The translations under genes were made by a program, and so were the position numbers. Shown here piece by piece: positions 13,266-21,763 of a stretch of 40,207 nt of DNA. Origin of the DNA: Pyxidicoccus fallax (GTDB lineage Bacteria > Myxococcota > Myxococcia > Myxococcales > Myxococcaceae); the NCBI RefSeq assembly GCF_012933655.1, contig NZ_JABBJJ010000083.1, forward strand, positions 1 to 40,207. The letters run 5' to 3'. Within the stretch, counting starts at the first letter, position 1. The number at the start of each line of letters is the position of its first letter. The notes below the pieces were generated by a model. The model did no database searches. It was given only the letters and a program-made list of their open reading frames with translations, and was not told the DNA's origin.

Positions 13266-16200
13266 ATGTTCGATGTATTTCTTTCCCATAACGGTCAGGA
13301 CAAGGCGTCCGTCGAGGTACTGGCCGAACGTCTGAGAGCCGAGGCCGGGCTGCAGCCCTTCCTGGACAAGTGGCATCTGGTCCCAGGAACAAGGTGGCAG
13401 TCCCGCCTGGAGGAGGTGCTGGAGCAGAGCCAGGCGGTGGCTGTCTTCTTCGGGCCCTCGGGTGTCGCGCCCTGGCACGACGAGGAGGTGCGTATCGCGC
13501 TCGCGAACGCGGTGCGGACGCGTGACGAGTACCGCGTCATCCCCGTGCTCCTCCCGGGTGCGAGACCCGGAGACGTCACGGGCTTCCTGGCCCAGCGCAC
13601 CTGGGTGGACTTCCGGGCAGGGCTGGATGATGCCGCCGCCTTCAAGCGATTGGTGGCGGGCATCAAGGGCCAGGCTCCCGAAGATGACACCTTCCATCTC
13701 CCGAACGAGCCAGCCCCCTATCGGGGCCTGCTGCCCTTCGGCAAGCGACACGCCCGGTTCTTCTTCGGTCGTGAAGCCGAGATCGAGACGGTGCTGGCCA
13801 GGCTGAAGCACTCCCCTTTCGTCGCGGTGGTGGGCGCCTCGGGGGTGGGCAAGTCCTCGCTGGTGCTCGCCGGTGTCCTGCCGCGACTCGAGGCCTCCGG
13901 CATGGGGGCGGACGACGCGCCGCTCCGCGCCCGGCTCATGACCCCGGGAAGCCGCCCCCTCCGGGCACTCGCGGACCAGCTCGCGACGCTGGGACCTCCC
14001 GGGGACCGCCTGGCCACCGCGGAAGCGCTTCACCCGCGACTCGTCTCCGAGGGCAATGCCTTCAGGACGGCGCTGTCGACCCTGACCGCCGACCAGCCGG
14101 GCCCCTTCCTCCTCGTGGTGGATCAGCTCGAGGAGCTCTTCACCCATTCGCAGGACGGCAGCCTCTCGCCGTCCGCGACGTCCTTCCTCGCCAACCTGCG
14201 GGATGCCGTCGAGCACGGAAGAGGCGCCATCCGGGTCATCGTCACCCTGCGCGCGGACTTCTTCGAGCGCTGTCTGCGCATTCCCACGCTGCGGGCGCTC
14301 CTGCAGGACCACGAGGTATTGCTGGGGAGCATGGACCCGGAGGCGCTCCGGGATGCCATCATCCGGCCCGCCCAGGCCGTGGGGGCCTTCCTGGAGAAGG
14401 GGCTGGTGAGCGCCATCCTGAAGGACGTGTCCCATGAGCCCGGCTCACTGCCCCTGCTCGAGCACGCCCTCTACGAGCTGTGGCGGGCCCGCAGCGGCGC
14501 CTGGCTGACCCTGTCCGCCTACGAGGCGAGCGGCGGCGTGGCGGGAGCGCTCCAGTGGCGCGCGCAGGCTTGCTACGAGGCGCTGAGCGCCACGGAGCAG
14601 GAGCTCGCGAAGCGGCTCTTCCTGCGGCTGACGACGTTGGGCGAGGGCACTCCGGACACGCGGAGGCGCATCCTGTACAGCGAGCTGAGATTCCCCGGCG
14701 TGGACGCCGCCCAGGTCGAGCACGTCCTCCAGGCGCTGTCGGGACCGGAGGCCCGGCTCCTCGTCGTCCGGGAGGATTCCGTGGAGGTGGCACACGAGGT
14801 CCTCATCCAGACGTGGTCCACCCTGCGCGGGTGGCTGGACGAGAATCGCCGGGTGCTGGGCATCCACCGCCGGCTGACGGAGGCCACCAACGAGTGGGCG
14901 GAGCACCAGCGGGACGCCAGCTACCTGTACACCGGCTCCCGCCTCCTGGAGGCCGAGGAGTGCTTCTCGGGAAGCCCCGGCCCCCTGAATGACCGGGAGC
15001 ACGACTTCCTGGCCGCGAGCGTGGAGCTCCGGGACGAGGAGAAGCGCGCGGAGGAGCGCCACCGTCAGGCGGAGCTCGAGCACACGCAGCAGCTTGCCCG
15101 GGTGGCCGAGCAGGGACGGCGAGCCGAGGCGGAGCGGGCCCGGGTGGCCCGGAGGGCGACCCAGCGGCTGCGCGTGCTGGCCCTGGTGCTGATGGTGGGC
15201 ACGGGCGCCATCTTCTCCTTCTGGCGGCAGGCCCGGCAGGAGCGGGACGTGGCCCTCTCGCGTGAGCTGACGGCCAATGCCCTGTTGGGACTCAAGGAAG
15301 ACCCGCAGCGCAGCCTCCTCCTCATCCAGCAGGCGCACCGCATCGCCCCGACCGAGCACGTGGAGCGGGCGCTGTCCGCCTGGCAGCTCGAGCCAGCCCT
15401 GCTGGTCCTGCGAGACACCACCAGCCTCATCAGCCGGGCGGAGTTCCACCCCGACGGCACGCGCGTCATCGCGACCAATAGCGATGGGCGGGTGCGCATC
15501 TGGGACGCGGCCTCCGGCAGGACCCGTGTCACCTTGAGCGGACACACCGGCGCGGTGAGGAGCGCCCGGTTCAACCCCGAGGGCACACGCGCCCTGACCG
15601 CCAGCAAGGACGGGACGGCACGCATCTGGGACGTGGCGTCCGGCGAGCTCCTCGCCACCCTCTCGGGGCACACCGATGCGGTCTGGGATGCCCGGTTCAG
15701 CCCCGACGGTTCGCGCATCGTCACCGCGAGCCGTGACGGCACGGTGCGCACCTGGGATGCGGCCTCCGGCAGGCCCCTGCTCATCCTCACGAGACGTCAC
15801 GAGGAGGCGGCGTTCGCCATGTTCAGCCCGGACAGCACGCGCGTCATCACCGCCAGCAGTGATGGCGCGGTGCGCATCCGTGATGCGCAATCCGGCAGGC
15901 TCCTCGTCACCCTCTCGGGACACCGCGGGGTCGTGAGGGAAGCCCGGTTCAACCCCAAGGCCACGCACATCGTCACCGCCGGCCAGGATGGCACGGCGCG
16001 CCTCTGGAACGCGGCCTCCGGCAGACTCCTCGCCATCCTCTCCGGGCACGGCGATGAGCTGCAGGGCGCCAGCTTCAGCAGCGACGGCACACGCATCGTC
16101 ACCGCCAGCATGGACGGCACGGCACGCATCTGGAACGCGCACTCCGGTGAGCACCTCGTCACCCTCGTGGGGCACACCGGTCCCGTGGCGGCGGCGGCCT

Positions 16201-17432
16201 TCCGCCCCGATGGCGCGCGCGTCGTCACGGCCAGCGCGGATGGCACGGCACGCATCTGGGATGTGGCTTCCGGACAGCTGCTCTCCACCCTCTCGGGGCA
16301 CACCGATGCGGTCTGGGATGCCCGGTTCAGCCCGGATGGCAGATACATCGTGACCTCCAGCCTGGACGGCACGGCACGCCTCTGGAGTGCCTCTGGGAAG
16401 ATCTCCACCACCCTGCCTGGCACGGTGGTGGAGTTCAGCCCCGACAGGGCGCACGTCGCCACCGCCAGTGACGATGGCCCGGCCCGCCTCTGGGATGCTG
16501 CCTCGGGCAGGCCCCTCGTCACCTTCTCGGGGCAGGCCGGCCCCGTGTTGAGCGTGAACTTCAATCCCGATGGGACGCGAGTCGTCACCACGGGCCAGGA
16601 TGGCACGGCGCGCATCTGGGACGCCGCTTCGGGCAGGCCCCTCGTCACCCTCTCGGGGCACACCGATGCGGTCTGGGATGCCCGGTTCAGCCGCGACGGT
16701 GCGCGCATCGTCACCGCCAGCATGGATGGCACGGCGCGTGTCTGGAACGCGGCCACCGGCAAACTCCTCGTCACCCTCTCGGGATACTCCGGAGAGGTGT
16801 GGGGTGCCCGGTTCAGCGACGATGGAGCGCGCATCGTCACCGCCCATATGGACGACACGGCGCGCGTCTGGGACGCGACCACCGGCAGGCTCCTCGTCAC
16901 CCTGTCGGGGCATACCGGTCTGGTGTCGAGTGCGAGCTTCAGCCCCGATGGCAGGCGCGTTGTCACCGCCAGCATGGATGGCACGGCGCGCATCTGGGAC
17001 GCGGCCACCGGCAGACGCCTCGTGACCCTCTCGGGGTACACCACCGGCCCGGTGTATGAGGCCAGGTTCAGTGCTGACGGTACGCGCGTCGTCACCACCT
17101 ACCAGGATGACACCCCCTGCCTCTGGGATGCGGCCTCCGGTCAGCTCCTCGCCAGGCCCTTCGGCGAGGTCAGCCTGCTCCGGGGGGCCATGCTCAACCC
17201 CGACGGCTCACGCCTCTTCACGGAGAAGGAGAACGGCACGATTCGCATCTGGACACACCGGCTGTGGGAACCGCTCGAGGTCCAGCTCTCGAACTGGAGC
17301 GCCGGAAGGGAGCTGACCTGCGAGGAGCACGCGCTCTACCTGCACGCGCGGCGCGACTGCCCCAACCGTGGAAGTACGAGCGAGGAGCCCTTCAGGGAAT
17401 CGAAGACGCTCACCGCCTCGAAGGGGGGATAG
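13266..17432 (+). CDS. TIR - nSTAND1 ATPase - WD40 repeat protein
   Basis: The 1388-aa protein is NLR-like. A TIR domain occupies about 1-130, beginning F-D-V-F-L-S-H-N-G-Q-D-K. Its G-P-W-type motif A-P-W-H-D-E-E-V (68-75) holds the glutamates expected at the NAD-cleaving site. A STAND ATPase (nSTAND1 type) follows at about 150-530, with Walker A G-A-S-G-V-G-K-S-S (190-198), Walker B F-L-L-V-V-D-Q-L-E-E (281-290) and V-T-L-R-A-D-F-F-E-R. A charged coiled coil (about 585-632), one membrane helix (about 636-653) and about 15 WD40 repeats (720-1340) complete it. In known systems such proteins sense a ligand through C-terminal repeats, oligomerise and trigger TIR NADase activity, often in phage defence. 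The ligand and role here are unknown. The TonB-like gene starts at the next base. Confidence 0.88.
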   Translation: MFDVFLSHNGQDKASVEVLAERLRAEAGLQPFLDKWHLVPGTRWQSRLEEVLEQSQAVAVFFGPSGVAPWHDEEVRIALANAVRTRDEYRVIPVLLPGARPGDVTGFLAQRTWVDFRAGLDDAAAFKRLVAGIKGQAPEDDTFHLPNEPAPYRGLLPFGKRHARFFFGREAEIETVLARLKHSPFVAVVGASGVGKSSLVLAGVLPRLEASGMGADDAPLRARLMTPGSRPLRALADQLATLGPPGDRLATAEALHPRLVSEGNAFRTALSTLTADQPGPFLLVVDQLEELFTHSQDGSLSPSATSFLANLRDAVEHGRGAIRVIVTLRADFFERCLRIPTLRALLQDHEVLLGSMDPEALRDAIIRPAQAVGAFLEKGLVSAILKDVSHEPGSLPLLEHALYELWRARSGAWLTLSAYEASGGVAGALQWRAQACYEALSATEQELAKRLFLRLTTLGEGTPDTRRRILYSELRFPGVDAAQVEHVLQALSGPEARLLVVREDSVEVAHEVLIQTWSTLRGWLDENRRVLGIHRRLTEATNEWAEHQRDASYLYTGSRLLEAEECFSGSPGPLNDREHDFLAASVELRDEEKRAEERHRQAELEHTQQLARVAEQGRRAEAERARVARRATQRLRVLALVLMVGTGAIFSFWRQARQERDVALSRELTANALLGLKEDPQRSLLLIQQAHRIAPTEHVERALSAWQLEPALLVLRDTTSLISRAEFHPDGTRVIATNSDGRVRIWDAASGRTRVTLSGHTGAVRSARFNPEGTRALTASKDGTARIWDVASGELLATLSGHTDAVWDARFSPDGSRIVTASRDGTVRTWDAASGRPLLILTRRHEEAAFAMFSPDSTRVITASSDGAVRIRDAQSGRLLVTLSGHRGVVREARFNPKATHIVTAGQDGTARLWNAASGRLLAILSGHGDELQGASFSSDGTRIVTASMDGTARIWNAHSGEHLVTLVGHTGPVAAAAFRPDGARVVTASADGTARIWDVASGQLLSTLSGHTDAVWDARFSPDGRYIVTSSLDGTARLWSASGKISTTLPGTVVEFSPDRAHVATASDDGPARLWDAASGRPLVTFSGQAGPVLSVNFNPDGTRVVTTGQDGTARIWDAASGRPLVTLSGHTDAVWDARFSRDGARIVTASMDGTARVWNAATGKLLVTLSGYSGEVWGARFSDDGARIVTAHMDDTARVWDATTGRLLVTLSGHTGLVSSASFSPDGRRVVTASMDGTARIWDAATGRRLVTLSGYTTGPVYEARFSADGTRVVTTYQDDTPCLWDAASGQLLARPFGEVSLLRGAMLNPDGSRLFTEKENGTIRIWTHRLWEPLEVQLSNWSAGRELTCEEHALYLHARRDCPNRGSTSEEPFRESKTLTASKGG
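15430..17280 (+). repeat. WD40-coding tandem repeats, about 126 bp each
   Basis: About fifteen units of roughly 42 residues. Several are nearly identical at the DNA level: the stretch coding for SGHTDAV-WDARFS recurs at about 15665, 16300 and 16655, and MDGTAR-[IV]-W occurs four times. Others have diverged (for example the shortened unit near 16390-16440). This suggests repeated internal duplication or gene conversion, which changes the number and surface of the blades. The count suits two seven-bladed propellers plus one unit. Confidence 0.85.
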
Positions 17433-18203
17433 ATGTTCGACTCCGTCCTTGGCCGTGGGCAGGGCCCCAAGTCCCGCCTCTTCCTTGGCGTCGTGCTCTC
17501 GGTCGTCCTGCACATCAGCGTGTTCGTCCTCGTGGTCTCGCTTCCCCCGCGTTCTGCTCAGGAGAAGAGAGAGGAGGACGAGGTGGTTGTGACGTTCATG
17601 CAAGCCGCGGCGCCACCGCTGGCCGGCATGCCATCCCTGTCTCTCCCCCCAGCGCACAAGAAGTCCGCCGCCCGGCGGCCCGTGAAGAAGAGGCCGGACG
17701 TCAGCGTCCGGCCAAGAGTGCGTCCCCACGAGAAACCACCCGAGGTGGAGCCCGAGCCGAGCGCCGAGGAGGAGGATGGCGATGTGGAGGAGGACGAAGG
17801 CGGGCTGGAAGGTGACGTGCCCGGTGATGTGATTGGCGGCGTGGTGGGTGGAGCAGTGGGTGGAGTCATCGGCGGTGTCCCGGGTGGACAGGTGGGCGGT
17901 ACGGGAGTGGAGGTCCTGCCGTTCGGCGCGGGAATGACTCGCCCGAGGAAGCTCTCGGGACCGAAGCCTCAGTACACCCGTGAAGCGCTCCAGGCCCGCG
18001 TCCAGGGCCTGATGATCATCAAGTGCGTCATCACCACCCGGGGCACCGTCGAACGGTGCCGCATCATCAAGTCCCTGCCGCACATGGAGCAGGCGGTGCT
18101 GGAGGCACTCCATGCGCAGCGCTACCAACCGGTGACGTTCCAGGGCCGTCCCGTCCCGGTCGACTACACCTTCAACATCCGACTGGTCCTTCCCTCGCGC
18201 TAG
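17433..18203 (+). CDS. TonB-like energy transducer
   Basis: The 256-aa protein has one N-terminal membrane helix (about 17-38, LFLGVVLSVVLHISVFVLVV, including the histidine typical of TonB helices). A basic and proline-containing spacer, an acidic stretch (about 108-130) and a glycine/valine-rich flexible region (about 130-158) follow. The C-terminal TonB domain (about 170-256) has the pattern P-x-Y-[TP]-x-x-A, V-x-G, R-Y-x-P and a final valine-rich strand. TonB carries proton-motive energy to outer membrane receptors. The start codon directly follows the TAG of the TIR gene with GGGGGGA as ribosome site, so the two are probably one transcript. No exbB/exbD is present here. Convergent with the ATP-grasp gene, overlapping it by 4 bp. 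Confidence 0.82.
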   Translation: MFDSVLGRGQGPKSRLFLGVVLSVVLHISVFVLVVSLPPRSAQEKREEDEVVVTFMQAAAPPLAGMPSLSLPPAHKKSAARRPVKKRPDVSVRPRVRPHEKPPEVEPEPSAEEEDGDVEEDEGGLEGDVPGDVIGGVVGGAVGGVIGGVPGGQVGGTGVEVLPFGAGMTRPRKLSGPKPQYTREALQARVQGLMIIKCVITTRGTVERCRIIKSLPHMEQAVLEALHAQRYQPVTFQGRPVPVDYTFNIRLVLPSR

Positions 18204-19057
18204 TAAGAGCGCGGGACGGCGCGCGCCCGCTCCATCTCCAGGATGTTCCGCCACAGCGCGAACGGAGACACGCCCGCGTAGCCGCTCTCCTGCCCGTCAT
18301 TGCACTCGATGACAATCCAACGGCCGGAGACCTCCTGCGCCAGGTCCACCACGAGAAACGGCACCGCCAGCCGGCGTGCCACCTCGCGCCCCAGCCCGAG
18401 CGCCTCGCGCTGCTCCGCCTCCGTCATCGTGTACGGCGAGCCCTGCCACCAGTAGGGCCCCCACCCCACCAGCTCGCCCCGCCACCAGAAGGTACGGAAC
18501 TCGAAGGAGCTGGGGATGCGGTCCGGTGCCCCCTCCTCCACCCGCCGCAGGGGCCGCAGTTCCCGGCATACCACCCGCTGCCAGTGCAGGATGGGGTCCT
18601 TCGCGTAGACCTCCATCGCCTGGCGGAACTGCTCCGGCCCCTCGATGATGGACAGCGACTTCTTGTGCCGGCTCGTCTGCCGCTCGCCCTTCATGAACAC
18701 GGGCCAGCCCAGTTGCCGCTCCACCGTCTCCGCATCGGGCCGCTCGTCGAACCAGACGCTGCGCGGCGTCAGGTCCGTGAGCCGCGGGTACCAGTGCGGC
18801 AGCTCCGTGGCCAGCAGGTGCTGCTCGGGCGAGTGCACCAGCCGCACGCCCTGCCCTTCCAGCTCGCGATACCGCTCCGCGTAGTCATTCCACGCGCCCG
18901 CGCGGGCAATGACCTCCAGGGACTCTGGCAACTGGTACGGATGGCGGCACGCGAAGAAGCGGTCGAAGGCGAAGTCGTAGATGCCCTGCCCCGTCGGCGC
19001 GGTCAGCAACCACAGCCGGTCTTCCACGTGCAGCAGGTCCTCGCCCGGACGAAGCAT
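18200..19057 (-). CDS. ATP-grasp-like protein
   Basis: The 285-aa protein has ATP-grasp features: P-V-F-M-K-G-E-R (about 118-125) matches the nucleotide-binding lysine strand, and the C-terminal segment F-L-V-V-D-L-A ... I-V-I-E-C-N-D-G-Q-E-S-G (about 237-262) provides the acidic and asparagine residues that bind magnesium-ATP. The whole resembles the ATP-grasp group with DUF4343, whose members are often of unknown substrate. It lies 9 bp behind the EamA transporter gene in a minus-strand operon. I infer a ligase for an acid plus an amine; the substrate is unknown. Several start codons are possible; ATG at 19057 is the furthest upstream supported by spacing. Confidence 0.65.
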   Translation of the reverse strand: MLRPGEDLLHVEDRLWLLTAPTGQGIYDFAFDRFFACRHPYQLPESLEVIARAGAWNDYAERYRELEGQGVRLVHSPEQHLLATELPHWYPRLTDLTPRSVWFDERPDAETVERQLGWPVFMKGERQTSRHKKSLSIIEGPEQFRQAMEVYAKDPILHWQRVVCRELRPLRRVEEGAPDRIPSSFEFRTFWWRGELVGWGPYWWQGSPYTMTEAEQREALGLGREVARRLAVPFLVVDLAQEVSGRWIVIECNDGQESGYAGVSPFALWRNILEMERARAVPRSY

Positions 19058-19066
19058 CCGGCGAGT

Positions 19067-20038
19067 CTACGCCGCCTGCCGTCCCGATTCCCCCGGCAGC
19101 GGGGACGCGGGCGGAGGCCGCACGTGCGCCATCTGCGTCAACCTCACGCCCAGCAGCACGAGCACGCCGCCCACGGCAATCGCCCAGTGCAGCTCCTCGT
19201 CCAGCAGCGCCCACGCCGCCAGCGCCGTGGCCGCGGGCTGGAGGTTGGAGAAGATGGCCACCTTCGACGCCGGCACCTTCGACAGCGCGTAGTACCAGAT
19301 GAGGTACGCCACCACCGACGTCAGCAGCCCCAGGTACACGATGGAGCCCTTCGCCGCGGTGCTCGCCGCCAGCACCTGCTCGGGCTTCGCCATGAACGGC
19401 GCCATGGGCAGCATCAGCACCGTGGACGCCACCATGCTCCACGCCGTCGCGCGCACCGGGCCATGCGCCGCCACGAAGGGCTTGCCCTCCGTCGTGTACA
19501 CCACCCACGCCGCCACCGCCCCGAGGATGAGCAGGTCTCCCATCAGCGAGCCGCTCGCATCCGCCAGCCCACGCCCCAAGAGCAGCACCACCACGCCCGC
19601 GAACGCCGTGACGATGCCCGCCACCGCCCGCAGCGACGCCCGCTCCTGCCCGCGCCCCAGGCTCAACAGGTACACACCCAGCGGCGTCAGCGCGTACAGC
19701 AGCGCCGCGTGCGCCGCCGTGGACTTCGACAGCCCGTAGAAGAAGAACCCCTGGTTCACCGGCCCCGCCAGGAGCCCCAGGATGAACACGCGCCGCCACT
19801 CCTCGCGCGGCGGCACCTTGGGACCCGGAGACAGCCACAGCAGCAGCACGAACACCGAGCCGCTCAGCAGGAACCGCCACATCACCACCGTCAGCGGCGG
19901 CAGCTCCATCATCGCGCGCTTGCCCGTGAGGTACGTCCCGGCGCTGATGAGGACCTGGACGCACATCAGCGCGTACACCAGGGTCAGCGGAGAGGCGGCG
20001 GTGGAGGAGGTCAGGGTTCGAGCTGGCTGAGCGCCCAT
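19067..20038 (-). CDS. EamA-family (drug/metabolite) transporter
   Basis: A 323-aa membrane protein with about ten hydrophobic helices in two halves, each ending in a segment typical of EamA repeats (for example P-L-G-V-Y-L-L-S-L in the first half and P-A-A-T-A-L-A-A-W-A-L-L-D-E in the second). The family exports amino acids and small metabolites; the substrate is not predictable. The start lies inside the 3' end of queG (28-bp overlap), so the genes are co-expressed. The C-terminus is a short proline-rich cytoplasmic tail. Confidence 0.85.
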   Translation of the reverse strand: MGAQPARTLTSSTAASPLTLVYALMCVQVLISAGTYLTGKRAMMELPPLTVVMWRFLLSGSVFVLLLWLSPGPKVPPREEWRRVFILGLLAGPVNQGFFFYGLSKSTAAHAALLYALTPLGVYLLSLGRGQERASLRAVAGIVTAFAGVVVLLLGRGLADASGSLMGDLLILGAVAAWVVYTTEGKPFVAAHGPVRATAWSMVASTVLMLPMAPFMAKPEQVLAASTAAKGSIVYLGLLTSVVAYLIWYYALSKVPASKVAIFSNLQPAATALAAWALLDEELHWAIAVGGVLVLLGVRLTQMAHVRPPPASPLPGESGRQAA

Positions 20039-21030
20039 TGCGCAGCGGTACGTACCAATTCACTCGAATCGCCGCAGAGCTTTTCGAGCAACTTCCGCGC
20101 GTCCGCCCGCTTCGACACGCCAAGTGCATACACGGCATTGCGGCGCAGCCCGTCGTAGCGCGCGCGTGCCAACGCTGTACCGGGCACCAGGTGCTCGTAC
20201 TGTTCCGGTGTCAGCCCCGCCAGCTCCAGCGTGCCCAGTTCCGCCACCGCTCTCGGCGCGAAGCGCGGATTCTCCGCAAACACGGGATGACGGTTGAGCG
20301 GACACACCTGCTGGCAGATGTCGCAGCCGAAGATGAGGTTGTCGAACTTGAGGCGGAACGCCTCGGGGACCTGGTGCTCGCGGTTCTCAATCGTCTGGTA
20401 GGAGAGACACGCCCGCGCGTCCACACGGCCGTTGCCCACCAGCGCGCCCGTGGGACACGACATGAGACACCGGCGGCACGAGCCGCAGCGGTTCTCCGCC
20501 GGGCCGTTGCCGTACGCGTCCACCTCCGCGTCCAGCACGAGCGTGGCCAGCAGCACCCACGAGCCATACGGCTCGGTGATGAAGCAGCCATTCTTCCCCA
20601 CGTAGCCCAGCCCCGCGCGCGCCGCCCACACCTTCTCCATCAGCGGGCCACTGTCCACGCTGCCGTAGGTGCCCACCCCGGGGAACGTGGACGTCACGGC
20701 CTTGCGGAAGGCCTTCATCCGGTCGCGCAGCGTGGAGTGGTAGTCGCGCCCGCGCGCATACCGGGCGATGGGCGAGTCCACCGACTCCGCGTCGTCCCGC
20801 CAGTAGTTGTTCGCGAAGGCGATGACCGTCTTCGCGCCGGGCAGGAGCCGGTCAACGTCCAGGCGCTCGGCCGCCCGCTCTCCCATCCAGTCCATGTCCG
20901 CCGCGAAGCCGGCCTCCAGCCACTCCATGAGGAAGGCGGGAGGAATGGGCTCCGCGCGCGCGAAGCCCACCAGGTCGAAGCCGACCAGACTGGCGAGCTC
21001 ACGGAGCTGGGAGGTGGGCAACACAGCCAT
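20011..21030 (-). CDS. queG: Epoxyqueuosine reductase
   Basis: The 339-aa enzyme carries out the last step of queuosine synthesis, reducing epoxyqueuosine in tRNA to queuosine with cobalamin and two 4Fe-4S clusters. The motifs are clear: S-V-D-S-G-P-L-M-E (125-133, catalytic aspartate D127), cluster motif C182-G-S-C-R-R-C-L-M-S-C192-P, second cluster motif C236-D-I-C-Q-Q-V-C-P, and a C-terminal pair of HEAT-like helices. The length fits the family. The next gene upstream in the operon is a cobalamin adenosyltransferase, which matches QueG's cobalamin need, although QueG does not require the adenosyl form. No other queuosine genes are in the window. Confidence 0.95.
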   Translation of the reverse strand: MAVLPTSQLRELASLVGFDLVGFARAEPIPPAFLMEWLEAGFAADMDWMGERAAERLDVDRLLPGAKTVIAFANNYWRDDAESVDSPIARYARGRDYHSTLRDRMKAFRKAVTSTFPGVGTYGSVDSGPLMEKVWAARAGLGYVGKNGCFITEPYGSWVLLATLVLDAEVDAYGNGPAENRCGSCRRCLMSCPTGALVGNGRVDARACLSYQTIENREHQVPEAFRLKFDNLIFGCDICQQVCPLNRHPVFAENPRFAPRAVAELGTLELAGLTPEQYEHLVPGTALARARYDGLRRNAVYALGVSKRADARKLLEKLCGDSSELVRTAAQWALSQLEP

Positions 21031-21050
21031 TCGAGTCTTCTACGCCGCGA

Positions 21051-21611
21051 CTACTTCGTGGGCTTCTCCGGTATCCACTTCACGTCCTGCACGCCCGCCC
21101 GGTGGTTGGCCAGCCTCGCCATGACAAAGAGCAGGTCGGACAGCCGGTTCAGGTAGACCACCACGGCCTGCGGAATCATCCCCTCGCGCAACAGCGGCAC
21201 GGTGCGGCGCTCCGCGCGGCGGCACACGGTGCGCGCCAGGTGCAGCGCCGCGGCGGCCTGCGTGCCCCCGGGCAGGACGAAGTGGGTCATCTTCGGCAGC
21301 TCGGCCTCGAAGCTGTCGATGTTGCGCTCCATGTCCTCCGCCCACTCCGCCTTCAGCTCGGGGATGTGCGAGGACGCCTTCGTGCCCGCCGGCGTGGCCA
21401 GCACCGCGCCCAGCGTGAAGAGCTGGTCCTGCAGCCGCTGTAAGAGCGCGTCCATGTCCGTCGGCATCGGGAAGCCCCGCGCCAGGCCGAGGGTCGCATT
21501 CAGCTCGTCCACCTCGCCGTACGCGTCCACGCGCGCGTCGTCCTTCGCGACGCGCCCTCCGCCGAACAGGCCCGTTTCCCCGGCGTCTCCGGTCTTCGTG
21601 TAGATCTTCAT
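21051..21611 (-). CDS. Cob(I)alamin adenosyltransferase, PduO type
   Basis: The 186-aa protein transfers adenosyl from ATP to cob(I)alamin to form the B12 coenzyme. The N-terminus K-I-Y-T-K-T-G-D-A-G-E-T-G-L-F-G-G (2-18) is the ATP-binding signature of the PduO/MMAB family. It is followed by V-D-E-L-N-A-T-L-G (about 34-42) and the C-terminal helix with V-C-R-R-A-E-R-R, whose arginines contact ATP. It is the first gene of the minus-strand unit; queG follows after 20 bp. The start ATG at 21611 is divergent from thyA, with about 150 bp between them holding both promoters. Confidence 0.93.
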   Translation of the reverse strand: MKIYTKTGDAGETGLFGGGRVAKDDARVDAYGEVDELNATLGLARGFPMPTDMDALLQRLQDQLFTLGAVLATPAGTKASSHIPELKAEWAEDMERNIDSFEAELPKMTHFVLPGGTQAAAALHLARTVCRRAERRTVPLLREGMIPQAVVVYLNRLSDLLFVMARLANHRAGVQDVKWIPEKPTK

Positions 21612-21763
21612 GGTCGACGGGCTTCTAACGGCCCGCCATGCATGGCGTCTACGAGAAGGCGCGCCGCTGCTACAGACCTGTGCGGAGCTGAATCAAGTTC
21701 GCCTTGGACAAAGGCGCGCACTCGATACTTGTGTCCGTGCGGGGGGCCGCTAATAGATGGCCC

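Noticed and set aside
14445-16913. An 822-codon open frame on the minus strand, opposite the TIR-STAND-WD40 gene.
   Set aside because: It mirrors the third-position bias of the real gene, has no domain features of its own and shows repeats only because the WD40 units repeat.
15430-17280. Regular repeats of about 126 bp considered as a CRISPR or satellite array.
   Set aside because: They are in-frame WD40 blades with no spacers and with amino-acid-level conservation.
18023-20158. A 711-codon plus-strand frame opposite the ATP-grasp and EamA genes.
   Set aside because: Highly His/Arg/Pro-rich and without motifs; the minus-strand genes have clear domains and operon spacing.
21690-21763. Upstream in-frame start (21704) for thymidylate synthase.
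   Set aside because: The added 20 residues have no counterpart in the family; the ATG at 21764 gives the standard 264-aa protein.
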